The notes beneath the pieces are model-generated. The model saw only the letters and a program-made list of their open reading frames with translations. It was not told the DNA's origin and ran no database searches. 64,000 bases of DNA from an uncultured Pelagibacteraceae bacterium (GTDB lineage Bacteria > Pseudomonadota > Alphaproteobacteria > Pelagibacterales > Pelagibacteraceae). The DNA is taken from assembly GCA_902630065.1 (NCBI GenBank), contig CACOTF010000001.1, positions 245,680 to 309,679 on the forward strand. Direction: 5' to 3'. A program made the translations under genes and the position numbers. Position 1 is the stretch's first letter, and every line of letters starts with the position of its first letter. Positions 1 to 9,653 of the stretch are shown here, piece after piece.

Positions 1-1020
1 GCTAATGGTTCGCTTAAATGGTTTTTCCAATAATCTTGATGATGTGAGTTTATCAATATTTTGTTCTGCACTAATGGCCATAGGTATATTTTGATCATAC
101 ACGATATCTAAAAAAGTAATAAATCTTTGTTGTTGATTTGAATTTAAATCATTAAATACTGGCACATTTTCCATAACTATAAAAAAACAATTTTTTACTA
201 TTTTAATATAATCTTCCGATCCTAAATTTTTATCACATACTTCTTTAAAAGTTAATCGAACAATTCCATCATAAAAATTTTTTAAAATAAATTTTCTCCC
301 TTTGATGTTTAAAATCTTTTCTTTTAAAATCTTATCTTTAGTCATTACTCTAAATAATTTGTTTATTTTAAAATTGTTTTCTTGATTTAAAGGTGAGTAA
401 TATCTTTGAGTTTTATTGCCTTTGGACTTTCTATAATCATCATCTATATTTAATTGATATTCAAATGATTGATTTTGCATTATTTTTATAAAAGGTTTGA
501 ATTGATCTCTTTGCAACCCATCTTTATACAAATTTTCGATTTTTATATTAGAGGTTACAATAATTTTTAAATCTTCTTTAAATATTTCATCAAATAATTT
601 TCCAAGTATCATTGCATCTACTATATTTGTAACTTGAAACTCGTCAAAATATATTAATTTTGCTTTCGATTTTAATTTTTTAACAAATTTACTTATTTTA
701 TTTTCATCATTTTTACCTTTGTATTTGTGTACAAAATCGTGAAAGCTAAGCATAAACTCATTGAAGTGAAGTTTTAATTTTTTACCTTCAACTAGGTTGA
801 AAAAAAAATCCAATATCATGGTTTTACCAACACCAACATCTCCATAAAGATAAAAGCCTTTTTTATAATTTTTTTTTGATAAAATTTTTGAGATAAATGA
901 TTTGTAGTTTAATTTATAATATTCTTCTAATATTTTTATGAGTTTTATCTGATGCGAATTAACATCTAAATTTTTCTTTTTGCAGTAAAGTTTAAACTCT
1001 TTAACAAAACTTTTTTGCAT
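1..1020 (-). CDS. zapE: ZapE/AFG1-family ATPase (3' end outside window)
   Basis: Partial gene: 340 codons read without a stop to the window edge, close to the full length of E. coli ZapE (about 375 aa). My hand translation shows a P-loop GDVGVGKT at residues 60-67 and a Walker B LIYFDEFQ near 122-129, the AFG1/ZapE signature. In this family the protein is a cytoplasmic or membrane-peripheral ATPase linked to the division ring, or to mitochondrial protein quality control in eukaryotes. The ATG at 1018-1020 overlaps the TAA of the cupin gene by one base (TAATG), so it looks translationally coupled and last in the acnA run. The family call is secure; the cellular role in this lineage is inferred. 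Confidence 0.9.
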   Translation of the reverse strand, partial: MQKSFVKEFKLYCKKKNLDVNSHQIKLIKILEEYYKLNYKSFISKILSKKNYKKGFYLYGDVGVGKTMILDFFFNLVEGKKLKLHFNEFMLSFHDFVHKYKGKNDENKISKFVKKLKSKAKLIYFDEFQVTNIVDAMILGKLFDEIFKEDLKIIVTSNIKIENLYKDGLQRDQFKPFIKIMQNQSFEYQLNIDDDYRKSKGNKTQRYYSPLNQENNFKINKLFRVMTKDKILKEKILNIKGRKFILKNFYDGIVRLTFKEVCDKNLGSEDYIKIVKNCFFIVMENVPVFNDLNSNQQQRFITFLDIVYDQNIPMAISAEQNIDKLTSSRLLEKPFKRTIS

Positions 1021-1451
1021 TAATTCTTTTTTGAATTAAAATCGATACCATATTCTGATCTTGGACCTTTTCTTAATCCAAAAGGTCCAGAGATAAAAAT
1101 TGTCATTGGCCTTGTTCCTGGCTCAAGGTCTACTCTATGATATGCATTGGCTGATCTAAATCCAATATATCCAGGTTTTCTCCAGAACTTGCCTTTTTTA
1201 GTAGTTTCCCAATAACCGTCTCTCAAAATTATTGTAATATAAGGGAATAGATGATTATGAACTCCATCCCCATGATCATCATCCAACATTTCATGAATTA
1301 ATATATTAAATGGGAACCATTTTGGTCTATTCCTAAATAATAAATAATATCTATTCATCCATGGTTTGGCTTCATTAAATTTTGGGTGAGACGGCCCCCT
1401 ATCTAAAACTATCTTTTTTCTTCCAATTTTTTCCAAAAATTTTAATAACAT
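1020..1451 (-). CDS. small cupin-fold protein, function unknown
   Basis: A 143-aa protein with a cupin-like core. A GVHNHLFPYITIILRDGYWE segment (about residues 62-81) gives an HxH metal-ligand pair and the first beta hairpin, and a later AYHRVDL supplies a third His. There is no signal peptide or membrane segment, so it should be cytoplasmic. It could be a small metal-dependent dioxygenase or a sensor-like cupin; no substrate can be read from the sequence. It overlaps bamB upstream and zapE downstream by one base each (TAATG junctions), so it is co-transcribed with them, but this context does not identify a reaction. Confidence 0.6.
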   Translation of the reverse strand: MLLKFLEKIGRKKIVLDRGPSHPKFNEAKPWMNRYYLLFRNRPKWFPFNILIHEMLDDDHGDGVHNHLFPYITIILRDGYWETTKKGKFWRKPGYIGFRSANAYHRVDLEPGTRPMTIFISGPFGLRKGPRSEYGIDFNSKKN

Positions 1452-2719
1452 TAATTTGATCTTATAATTCCATTATTTTTAATTAAAAAAATATTGGCAT
1501 TGTTAATAAATGGCCTTGATATTTTTTCATTATTAAATTTAATTACTTTCTCTGTTTCAGAATTAGTTAAATTAATAATCAAAATTCGTCCATTATCAGT
1601 AGACAAATAAATTTTATTTTTAGCAATAACAAAACCTACTGGTGTAATTTTTTCTCTTTTTTTAAATGTTGAGAAAACATCAGTGATCCTGATTATATTT
1701 CCAGTCTCAGTATCAATTACAAATAAATATCCTTCCTCAGAAATATTAAAAATATAATTTTCAGAAATCGTAGGCTTTAAACTTGAATTTACAGTTTGTT
1801 TCCATTTTACTATGCCAGTTCTCGTGTCGATTGAGAATAACTCATTTTTGTTATTTGAAAAATATATTGTTTCATTATTTAAAATCATTTCTGAATTTTT
1901 TAGACTAAATGCATTTAAGAATATTTCGTTACTCTGAGTAGGTGTTTGCCAAACTAAACTCCCATCATTAATATTTAATGCCGTAAGATCACCTAAATTA
2001 TTAAGTGAATAAACAATGTCATCTTTAATAATAACAGATAATTTTTTTTGAGATTTAATGAATGTGTTTTCTGTTTTAAAATTCCATAATTCATTTCCAT
2101 CTACTATTGAGAAACATCTAATTACATTATCAAAATCAACAGTGACAAATTTATCATTTTTTATAGCAATATTTGAATTAAATGGAGATAGACTGTCCTT
2201 CTTCCAGTTTAGTTCCCCATTATCTAAATTTAATGAAAAAATATTTGAGAGAGTATCAGCGGCAATAATTTTATTATCTATATAATTAAAATATAATATC
2301 GGATTAAGTTTTCTCTCTTTCTTTGAGTAATGATTTGCTTTCCACAAAGTTTCAAATTTTTCATTAATTCTTAATATCGTACCTTTATTATCAAAATAAA
2401 TTAGATCATTATTTTCGATAAATAAAATATCTGTATCGATTGAATTAAACTGTTTAATCTTTGAAAATTTAAATGTTTTCTTTTTTTCAAATGTTGGCTC
2501 AAAGTTTATATGTCCATTATTATTTGTATTATTATTTATAAAACTATTATCTTTAACTAATTTAGAAAGATTTATTTGTATATTTGGATTTAATTGTTGT
2601 TGAATTGGTTTAATTTCTTCAAATAAAATTTTAGAATTAGTATTTTCTATAGATTTATCACTTTGACCACAACTTGATAATAAAAGTAAAAAGACGAAAT
2701 ATAATACTATCCTACTCAC
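1451..2719 (-). CDS. bamB: BamB-like beta-propeller lipoprotein
   Basis: A 422-aa protein with a lipoprotein signal peptide ending in a lipobox (LSSC, Cys17), followed by a low-complexity Asn-rich linker and repeated PQQ-propeller blades. Blades are recognisable by recurring segments such as LDNGELNWKKD, VDGNELWNFKT, INDGSLVWQT and TRTGIVKWKQ. This matches BamB, the outer-membrane beta-barrel assembly lipoprotein (about 390 aa in E. coli). The gene directly upstream encodes a YfgM-like protein; yfgM-bamB is a conserved neighbour pair in Proteobacteria, which strengthens the call. It overlaps that gene by 8 nt. The protein is expected at the periplasmic face of the outer membrane. Confidence 0.8.
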   Translation of the reverse strand: MSRIVLYFVFLLLLSSCGQSDKSIENTNSKILFEEIKPIQQQLNPNIQINLSKLVKDNSFINNNTNNNGHINFEPTFEKKKTFKFSKIKQFNSIDTDILFIENNDLIYFDNKGTILRINEKFETLWKANHYSKKERKLNPILYFNYIDNKIIAADTLSNIFSLNLDNGELNWKKDSLSPFNSNIAIKNDKFVTVDFDNVIRCFSIVDGNELWNFKTENTFIKSQKKLSVIIKDDIVYSLNNLGDLTALNINDGSLVWQTPTQSNEIFLNAFSLKNSEMILNNETIYFSNNKNELFSIDTRTGIVKWKQTVNSSLKPTISENYIFNISEEGYLFVIDTETGNIIRITDVFSTFKKREKITPVGFVIAKNKIYLSTDNGRILIINLTNSETEKVIKFNNEKISRPFINNANIFLIKNNGIIRSN

Positions 2720-3356
2720 TGAAACTAGATCTTAGCCTTTTTTGAGCTTTGGTTTTTATTTTAGAGTTATTATTTTCAAGACTAACTATTTGCTCAAAAA
2801 ATTCTTTTGATTTTTGCATTTGATTTTTTGATAAATAATATTCTGCCATAATATAAAGACTGTGTGGTTTCCATATACTATCTGCTTTAATTAGAGGATT
2901 AAAAATATCTAACAATTCATTTTCATCTGAAAAATCTGAATTATATAGGCCTTTTTTAAAGATTGTTAGCTCTTTAAACTTTTTATCCAAACCAATATCA
3001 TTAATTAAAATATCAAAATAATTGTTAATTTCATCTTTTGAATTTACCAAATCATTATCCAGCAAAAAATAAAAAGCTAAAGGAGAATATGTTTTATCTT
3101 TAGCGTTAATCACCTCTTTAAGATCTGGGATCACATTATATTTATTATCAGCTTCATATCTTATTACAGCTAAGTCGTACTTATCGGCTAATTTTTCTCT
3201 TTTGCTAGATTGATATTCTTCAAAAGAAAAGTAGCCAATTAAAGCCAAAATAATTATTGCTAATATCGAAATTAAAGAATTTTTATTATTTATGAAAAAG
3301 TTTTTAATTTTTTCATTACGAGTTTGCGTATTTATTATTTCAATATCTTCATCCAT
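2712..3356 (-). CDS. YfgM-like membrane-anchored TPR protein
   Basis: A 214-aa protein with a cytoplasmic N-terminus rich in charge, one hydrophobic helix at about residues 27-45 and a periplasmic alpha-helical region resembling tetratricopeptide repeats (for example the AEYYLSKNQMQKSKEFFEQI segment near residue 170). The layout and its position before bamB match YfgM (TPR_21 family), an ancillary SecYEG/periplasmic chaperone-network protein in E. coli. Its ATG overlaps the acnA stop by one base and its end overlaps bamB by 8 nt, so the three are translationally linked. Sequence divergence is high, so the family call rests partly on context. Confidence 0.7.
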   Translation of the reverse strand: MDEDIEIINTQTRNEKIKNFFINNKNSLISILAIIILALIGYFSFEEYQSSKREKLADKYDLAVIRYEADNKYNVIPDLKEVINAKDKTYSPLAFYFLLDNDLVNSKDEINNYFDILINDIGLDKKFKELTIFKKGLYNSDFSDENELLDIFNPLIKADSIWKPHSLYIMAEYYLSKNQMQKSKEFFEQIVSLENNNSKIKTKAQKRLRSSFSE

Positions 3357-6025
3357 TAAATCATGTTCCTAAGTACATATTGTAAAATTCCACCATTTTT
3401 GTAATACTCTAATTCGTTTTTAGTATCTATTCTACTTAACATTTTAATTCTCTTGATGTCCCCAGAGACATATTTGATTTCAACATCAACTTCATCTCTA
3501 GGATCTATACCTTTTTCTAAGTCAATAATAGAAAATAGTTCTGAGCCATCTAATTTTAGATTAGTTCTATTTATTCCATCTTTAAACTGTAATGGAAGTA
3601 TACCCATTCCTATAAGATTTGATCTATGAATTCTCTCAAAACTTTCTGCAAAAACAGCTTTTATACCTAGAAGTTTTGTTCCTTTAGCTGCCCAATCTCT
3701 AGAAGAGCCAGTTCCATACTCTTTACCACCAATGACAACTAAATCGGTACCTCTTTTTTTATATTCAACAACCGCATCATATACTGGCATCACTTTTTCC
3801 TCAGGGTACAACTTTGTAAAACCACCTTCAGTGCCAGGCGCCATTTCATTTCTAATTCTTATATTTGCAAAAGTTCCTCTCATCATAACCTCATGATTTC
3901 CTCTTCTTGCTCCATATGAATTATAGTCTTTTGGAAGTATTTGATGTTTCATAAAATATTCTCCAGTTGGACTATCTTTTTGAATTGATCCAGCAGGTGA
4001 AATATGATCTGTGGTAATGCTATCACCTAATATTAATAGTGGTCTTGCATCTTTAATTTCTTTGAATCCCTCAGGTTCATCTGTCAAGTTATCGAAGAAT
4101 GGAGGTTTTTTAACATATGTCGACGTATCTTCCCAATTGTAAATACTACTCTCATCTGTTTTAATTTTTTGCCATTGTTCTGGTCCTTTTGAAACATCTG
4201 AGTATCTTTTAATAAACATTTCTGCATTTAGAGAATTTCTTAGTGTTTCTTCAATCTCTTGATTTGATGGCCATATGTCTTTTAAGTATACATCTCTTCC
4301 ATCATTGTCCTTTCCTAATGGCTCATCATATAAATCAGTCCACATATTACCTGCTATTGCATAAGCTACGACTAATGGTGGAGATGCTAAATAGTTTGCT
4401 TTAATTAATGGAGAAATACGCCCTTCAAAATTTCTATTACCTGATAGAACTGATACAGCATAAATATTATTATTTTTAATCGTTTCAGAAATATTATCTG
4501 CTAATGGACCAGAATTTCCTATGCAAGTGGTACAACCATATCCGACTAAATTAAAACCTAATTTATCTAAATATTGATTCAAGCCAGCTTTTTCTAAATA
4601 GTCTGTAACTACTTGAGATCCAGGTGCTAAAGATGTTTTAACCCATGGCTTACTGTTAAGCCCTTTTTCAAAAGCTTTTTTGGCAAGTAAGCCTGCACCT
4701 ATTAATACACTTGGGTTTGATGTATTTGTACAAGAAGTTATAGCAGCAATTAATATATCACCATCAGTAATCTCGTATTTTTCATTTTCAACATTGTAAC
4801 TATTTGGACTATTTTTTTTTGTGGTTTCAGAAAATACTTTTTTAAAATCATTTGATGCATTAGTTAGTAACACTTTATCTTGTGGCCTTTTTGGTCCAGA
4901 AATTGTTGGTACTATAGTAGACATATCTAGGAACAAAGTATCCGTAAATTCTATATCTTCACTTGCCCATAAGCCTTGAGCTTTTGCATATTGCTTAACA
5001 ATTTCTACCACGTGATCATCTCTTCCAGAAAAATTTAAATACTTTAATGTTTCGTCATCAATTGGAAAAAATCCACAAGTTGCTCCATACTCTGGAGCCA
5101 TATTAGCTATCGTTGCTCTATCAGCTAATGTTAAATTTTTTAATCCTTCGCCATAAAATTCCACAAATTTTCCTACAACTCCCTTATCTCTTAACATTTT
5201 AACAACTGTTAAAACTAAATCTGTTGCAGTCGTTCCTTCTGGCATTTTTGATTTCATCTCAAAGCCAACAACTTCTGGTATTAACATAGAAATTGGCTGT
5301 CCAAGCATACCTGCTTCTGCTTCTATACCTCCTACTCCCCATCCTAACACTGACAAACCGTTAACCATAGTTGTATGGCTATCAGTCCCTACTAGAGTAT
5401 CTGGAAAAATATAATTATTTCCTTTATATTCTTCATTCCAAACAACCTTTGATAAATACTCAAGATTTACTTGATGACATATTCCTGTTCCTGGAGGCAC
5501 AATTCTAAAATTATTAAAAGCTTGCTGACCCCACTTTAAAAAAGAATATCTTTCAGCGTTTCTATCAAATTCTATATCTACGTTTTCTTTTAGTGAATTT
5601 TCATTTGCATATTTATCCACTTGGACAGAATGATCTATAACTAAATCCACAGACGATAATGGATTTATTGCATTTGGATCTTTATTTTTTTCTTTTACAG
5701 CCTCTCTCATTGCTGCTAAGTCTGCTACTGCAGGTATACCCGTATAATCTTGCAACAATACTCTTGCTGGCCTATATGCAATTTCAGTTTTCGAATTTTT
5801 TGTTTTTAACCAATCCTTTATTGCCTCTATTTGTTTTTTATTTACTGTAATGTCATCCTCAAACCTAAGAAGATTTTCTAATAATACTTTTAGTGATTTT
5901 GGTAATTTTGATATCCCTGTTAGACCATTTTTTTCAGCTTCTTTAAGAGAAAAATATCTATATTCTCTACCATCAATATTTATTTTTTGTAATGATTTAA
6001 AAGAATTTTTGTCTCCAGGTCTCAT
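3356..6025 (-). CDS. acnA: aconitate hydratase A
   Basis: An 889-aa protein, the normal length of AcnA/IRP-type aconitases (891 aa in E. coli). It interconverts citrate and isocitrate in the TCA cycle. The [4Fe-4S] ligands are visible: Cys432 in SCTNTS, and Cys498 and Cys501 in GCTTC. Other signatures are DSHTTM and the C-terminal swivel-domain GSSRDWAAKG. The gene lies 32 bp downstream of lysE and is coupled to the yfgM-like gene by a TAATG overlap. Aconitase is cytoplasmic. No IRE-like or other regulatory structure is evident in the short upstream gap. Confidence 0.97.
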   Translation of the reverse strand: MRPGDKNSFKSLQKINIDGREYRYFSLKEAEKNGLTGISKLPKSLKVLLENLLRFEDDITVNKKQIEAIKDWLKTKNSKTEIAYRPARVLLQDYTGIPAVADLAAMREAVKEKNKDPNAINPLSSVDLVIDHSVQVDKYANENSLKENVDIEFDRNAERYSFLKWGQQAFNNFRIVPPGTGICHQVNLEYLSKVVWNEEYKGNNYIFPDTLVGTDSHTTMVNGLSVLGWGVGGIEAEAGMLGQPISMLIPEVVGFEMKSKMPEGTTATDLVLTVVKMLRDKGVVGKFVEFYGEGLKNLTLADRATIANMAPEYGATCGFFPIDDETLKYLNFSGRDDHVVEIVKQYAKAQGLWASEDIEFTDTLFLDMSTIVPTISGPKRPQDKVLLTNASNDFKKVFSETTKKNSPNSYNVENEKYEITDGDILIAAITSCTNTSNPSVLIGAGLLAKKAFEKGLNSKPWVKTSLAPGSQVVTDYLEKAGLNQYLDKLGFNLVGYGCTTCIGNSGPLADNISETIKNNNIYAVSVLSGNRNFEGRISPLIKANYLASPPLVVAYAIAGNMWTDLYDEPLGKDNDGRDVYLKDIWPSNQEIEETLRNSLNAEMFIKRYSDVSKGPEQWQKIKTDESSIYNWEDTSTYVKKPPFFDNLTDEPEGFKEIKDARPLLILGDSITTDHISPAGSIQKDSPTGEYFMKHQILPKDYNSYGARRGNHEVMMRGTFANIRIRNEMAPGTEGGFTKLYPEEKVMPVYDAVVEYKKRGTDLVVIGGKEYGTGSSRDWAAKGTKLLGIKAVFAESFERIHRSNLIGMGILPLQFKDGINRTNLKLDGSELFSIIDLEKGIDPRDEVDVEIKYVSGDIKRIKMLSRIDTKNELEYYKNGGILQYVLRNMI

Positions 6026-6057
6026 AAATTATAATATTAGTTTTAGCTATATAGCAA

Positions 6058-6648
6058 TTAATAATAAAAAGTAGCAATACAGCCTAATAAAAGCGCTGAC
6101 ATAACATAATTGAACCACTTAATAAATTTCTCATTTGTCGCGAATTTTCTCATAAATTTACCAATCAAGGTCCAAAATAAGATACTTATTATAGCAAAAA
6201 AAAAGGCAGAAGTAAGAAGCCAAACTGAATATTTTAAATAATTGTCTCCAGATTCGATGTAGGTTGATACTGCAATAATTGCAACGATTACTCCCTTAGG
6301 ATTTAAGAATTGAAAAAGAAATGTTTCAATAAATTTAACAGGTTCTAGTTTTTCTTTTTGATTTGATGATTTAGAAAATGAAATTCTGTAAGCCAAGTAA
6401 ACTAGAAATGCAGATCCTGTAAAAACTAAAATTTTTTGAATTATTGGATATAATTTAAAAATATTAATTAGTCCAAAATTGACTAAAGATAGCATTGAAG
6501 TAAAACCAAATATAACACCTAACATTAAAGGTATCGTTTTTTTTACTCCATGATTAAAACCTGAATGAGATGCAACAATATTATTTGGACCAGGCGAACA
6601 ACTGGTAACAAAAAAAAATAAACTTAATGATAATAGTTCTGGATGCAT
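6058..6648 (-). CDS. LysE/RhtB-family amino-acid exporter
   Basis: A 196-aa inner-membrane protein with about six hydrophobic helices. The N-terminal segment with CSPGPNN and the following GVKKTIPLMLGVIFGF region match the LysE/RhtB family, whose members export basic amino acids, homoserine or threonine. The substrate here cannot be deduced. It starts immediately after the csaA stop (no intervening bases on the minus strand) and precedes acnA by 32 bp, so it belongs to the same minus-strand transcript. Confidence 0.85.
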   Translation of the reverse strand: MHPELLSLSLFFFVTSCSPGPNNIVASHSGFNHGVKKTIPLMLGVIFGFTSMLSLVNFGLINIFKLYPIIQKILVFTGSAFLVYLAYRISFSKSSNQKEKLEPVKFIETFLFQFLNPKGVIVAIIAVSTYIESGDNYLKYSVWLLTSAFFFAIISILFWTLIGKFMRKFATNEKFIKWFNYVMSALLLGCIATFYY

Positions 6649-6990
6649 TTAAGCAATAGGTAATCCATTCTCTGCTTCTTGAGATGGATGAACTAAAGTT
6701 ACTCTACCCTCTGCGTCTATAGCTCCAAGAATTAATACTTGCGAAACAACTCCTGCAATATTTTTTTCTGCAAAATTACAAACACCAATTACTTGTTTTC
6801 CTTTTAGATTCTCCTCGTTATAATAATGAGTAATTTGAGCTGAAGATTGTTTTATTCCTATCTTTTCTCCAAAATCAACTTCTACAACTAATGAAGGTTT
6901 TCTTGCTTTTTCATTTTTTTTTACAGAAATAATTGTTCCCAATCTAATATCAACTTTATCAAAGTCTTCATACGTAATTTGTTCTTTCAT
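6649..6990 (-). CDS. csaA: CsaA-like tRNA-binding protein
   Basis: A 113-aa stand-alone tRNA-binding OB-fold protein, similar in length to B. subtilis CsaA (110 aa) and to the C-terminal domain of MetG. Recognisable features are DFDKVDIRLGTI near the N-terminus, GIKQSSAQITHYY and the GKQVIGVCNF/NIAGVVSQVLILGA segments. In B. subtilis CsaA has been linked to protein export and chaperone activity and it binds tRNA in vitro. It is the first gene of the minus-strand run to zapE and is divergent from argE with only 25 bp between start codons, so the two promoters must overlap coding sequence. Confidence 0.88.
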   Translation of the reverse strand: MKEQITYEDFDKVDIRLGTIISVKKNEKARKPSLVVEVDFGEKIGIKQSSAQITHYYNEENLKGKQVIGVCNFAEKNIAGVVSQVLILGAIDAEGRVTLVHPSQEAENGLPIA

Positions 6991-7006
6991 AAATTTACTA
7001 TATAAT
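6979..7006 (+). promoter_or_regulatory. candidate argE promoter giving a near-leaderless mRNA
   Basis: A perfect TATAAT lies at 7001-7006 and a TTGTTC box at 6979-6984 (16-bp spacer). The argE ATG is at 7016, so transcription would start only about 1-4 nt before the start codon. The -35 box lies inside the csaA coding sequence. This is a motif reading only; TATAAT is easy to find in AT-rich DNA. Confidence 0.4.
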
Positions 7007-7015
7007 GATTTGTAA

Positions 7016-8203
7016 ATGAGTACAGAAAATAATCCTGATAAAATTTATAGAGATTCTATAAGAATATTGACAGATTTAATTGCTTTCAAAACTATTTCTG
7101 GAAACGATAATAATAGTCTCATTAATTATTGTGACGAAATTTTAAAAAATTTAGGGGCAACTTCGTTTAGAATTTTTGATGGTGATAAAAAAAGGGTTAA
7201 TCTTTTTGCTTCTATAAAAGCAAAAAATGGAAATGGTAAAAAACCTATTATTCTTTCAGGTCATACAGATGTGGTTCCAGTTTCAAAAGGTTGGTCTACT
7301 GATCCTTTTGTTGCAATTATAAAAGATGAGAAATTATTTGGAAGGGGATCTTGTGATATGAAAGGTTTTATTGCATGTGCTTTGGCATATGCTCCTGTGT
7401 TTAAAGAAAATAATTTAGATAGAGACATTCATTTTTCATTTACATTTGATGAAGAAACTGCATGTATCGGTGCACCATTATTAATAAAAGAATTAAAAAA
7501 AAGAGATATTAAAGATGGAATTTGTATTATTGGTGAACCAACCAATATGAAAATCATTGATGCGCATAAAGGTATGAATGAATATACTGTTCACTTTGGA
7601 GGTTTAGCTGGTCATAGTTCCAAACCAAGCCAAGGTGTTAATGCAGTAGAATATGCATCAAGGTATGTAAACAAATTACTGGAAATAAGATCAAAATTAA
7701 AAGATAGAGCTCCTAAAGATTGTATATTTAATCCACCATATTCAACTTTATCAGTTGGTGGGGTATCAGGTGGTATAGCTCATAATGTTATTGCTGATAA
7801 ATGTAAAGTTGAATGGGAAACAAGACCAGTGGTTAGAGAAGATGGGAATTTTGTAAATCAAATAATAGACAATTATGTTGATAAAGAATTATTACCTGAA
7901 ATGAAAAAAGTTTTTTCAGATGCTTATATTAAAAAAGAAATTATAGGTGAAGTAGTCGGCTTTAATAGATTAAAAAATTCTGAGGCTTGTGAATTTGTAT
8001 CAAGTATAACTGGTGACAACTCTAGGGAAGCTGTTTCGTTTGGAACTGAGGCAGGACTCTTTCAAGAAGTTGGTATTAGTACTGTGGTTTGTGGACCAGG
8101 TTCGATTGAACAGGCTCATAAAATTGACGAATATATTGAACTTAGTGAATTAAAGAAATGTTTAGACTTTTTAAAAGGTGTGAAAGATAAATCTATTAAT
8201 TAA
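7016..8203 (+). CDS. argE: acetylornithine deacetylase (M20 family)
   Basis: A 395-aa M20 metallohydrolase. Catalytic and metal ligands are visible: His83 and Asp85 in GHTDVVPV, Asp114 in SCDMKG, and the EE pair at 146-147. ArgE removes the acetyl group from N-acetylornithine in arginine synthesis; length and the SKGWSTDPF segment favour ArgE over DapE, though M20 substrate calls are often imprecise. The gene is alone on the plus strand, has no visible Shine-Dalgarno, and its last 4 bases overlap the end of the convergent ALDH gene. Neighbouring agmatinase and ALDH genes make a wider role in arginine or guanidino metabolism possible. Confidence 0.75.
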   Translation: MSTENNPDKIYRDSIRILTDLIAFKTISGNDNNSLINYCDEILKNLGATSFRIFDGDKKRVNLFASIKAKNGNGKKPIILSGHTDVVPVSKGWSTDPFVAIIKDEKLFGRGSCDMKGFIACALAYAPVFKENNLDRDIHFSFTFDEETACIGAPLLIKELKKRDIKDGICIIGEPTNMKIIDAHKGMNEYTVHFGGLAGHSSKPSQGVNAVEYASRYVNKLLEIRSKLKDRAPKDCIFNPPYSTLSVGGVSGGIAHNVIADKCKVEWETRPVVREDGNFVNQIIDNYVDKELLPEMKKVFSDAYIKKEIIGEVVGFNRLKNSEACEFVSSITGDNSREAVSFGTEAGLFQEVGISTVVCGPGSIEQAHKIDEYIELSELKKCLDFLKGVKDKSIN

Positions 8204-9633
8204 TTCCAGCCACCAACGGATTTAACTTCTAAAAATTCAAGCAATCCCTCTTTACCAGCTTCCCTTCCAATTCCTGAATGTTTGAAACCTCCAAAAGGTG
8301 CATCAACTGCAATACCAGCACCATTTACATCAACCATTCCAGATCTAAGCTTTCTTGCAACTCTTTGTACTTTTTCTGTATCTTGAGTTTGAATATAGTT
8401 TGTTAATCCATAATCAGTATCATTTGCAATTTTAATTGCCTCCTCTTCAGTTTCAAATGGGATAACAGATAAAACGGGGCCAAATATTTCTGTTCTTGCA
8501 ATTTCCATATCATTATTTACATCTGCAAAAACTGTTGGTTTTACATAATAACCATCATTTAATCCTTTTGGTTTTCCAACACCACCTGCTACTAATTTTG
8601 CACCCTCATCTATTCCTTTTTGAATTAAACCTTGAATTTTATTAAATTGAGTTTCAGAAATTACTGGACCAATATGCTCTCCATTTTTATTTGGATCATC
8701 TACTTTAAATTCATTCGCATATTTTCTAAGTTTTTCTATCGCTTCATTATAAATTGATTTTTCAACAAGCATTCTTGTGGGAGCATTACATGATTGCCCT
8801 GAATTTCTAAAACATCTAAAAGCGCCTCTTTCAATTGCCTCAGCATCAGCATCTTTAAATATAATATTTGCTCCCTTTCCTCCTAACTCTAAACTTACTC
8901 TTTTAAAGTCCTTTGCAGCATTTTGAGAAATTAATGCCCCAGCTCTCGTAGAGCCAGTGAAAGAAATCATATTTACATCTGGATGGCTTGTTAATGCATC
9001 TCCAGTTATTGCCCCATCTCCATTTACTAGATTAAAAACGCCTTTTGGAAATCTTGCTTCATCAATTAACTCAGCAATAATCATTGCTGATAAAGGTGCT
9101 AATTCTGAAGGCTTTAAAATCATAGTACAACCGGATGCTAATGCAGGAATGACTTTTAAAGTAACTTGATTTATTGGCCAGTTCCATGGTGTTATTAATG
9201 CACAAACACCTTTAGGCTCATATATTAATCTTTGATTTTTTGCGTGATCTCCTAGAGGTTTTTCGAATTCAAATTCTTTTAGATAACGAATGAATGATTT
9301 TGTATGACTAGCGCCAGTTCCTGTTTGAAGTTTAGATGCAAAGTCTTTTGGCGCTCCCATTTCTTGAATAATTGCGTCTGTAATATCATTCCATCTTTTT
9401 TTATATGATGAATAAAATACTTCTAATAATGATAATCTTTCTTCTTTAGAGGTAAATCCCCAGGTTTTAAAAGCTTCTTTAGCTGCTAAAACTGCATCAT
9501 TAATATCTTCCTTGCTACCTAAAGAAATTACTGCACAACTTTTTTCAGTTGCTGGATTTATGACTTCAATATCTTTTGGGTTTTTTGGAGCAACCCATTT
9601 ACCATTTATATAAAAATTTTTCTTTTCAATCAT
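8200..9633 (-). CDS. NAD(P)-dependent aldehyde dehydrogenase
   Basis: A 477-aa ALDH-superfamily protein with the oxyanion-hole motif TPWNWPINQ, the general-base region ELGGKG (about residue 249) and the catalytic Cys in NSGQSC (about 281). It is a close paralogue of the ALDH at 34055. It lies 20 bp downstream of the agmatinase-like gene on the same strand. If the ureohydrolase is a guanidinobutyrase or agmatinase, this enzyme could oxidise the aminoaldehyde formed further down that route, but no transaminase is adjacent. The substrate is therefore open. Cytoplasmic and soluble. Confidence 0.85.
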   Translation of the reverse strand: MIEKKNFYINGKWVAPKNPKDIEVINPATEKSCAVISLGSKEDINDAVLAAKEAFKTWGFTSKEERLSLLEVFYSSYKKRWNDITDAIIQEMGAPKDFASKLQTGTGASHTKSFIRYLKEFEFEKPLGDHAKNQRLIYEPKGVCALITPWNWPINQVTLKVIPALASGCTMILKPSELAPLSAMIIAELIDEARFPKGVFNLVNGDGAITGDALTSHPDVNMISFTGSTRAGALISQNAAKDFKRVSLELGGKGANIIFKDADAEAIERGAFRCFRNSGQSCNAPTRMLVEKSIYNEAIEKLRKYANEFKVDDPNKNGEHIGPVISETQFNKIQGLIQKGIDEGAKLVAGGVGKPKGLNDGYYVKPTVFADVNNDMEIARTEIFGPVLSVIPFETEEEAIKIANDTDYGLTNYIQTQDTEKVQRVARKLRSGMVDVNGAGIAVDAPFGGFKHSGIGREAGKEGLLEFLEVKSVGGWN

Positions 9634-9653
9634 GCGCGCAAACTATCCTTTCT

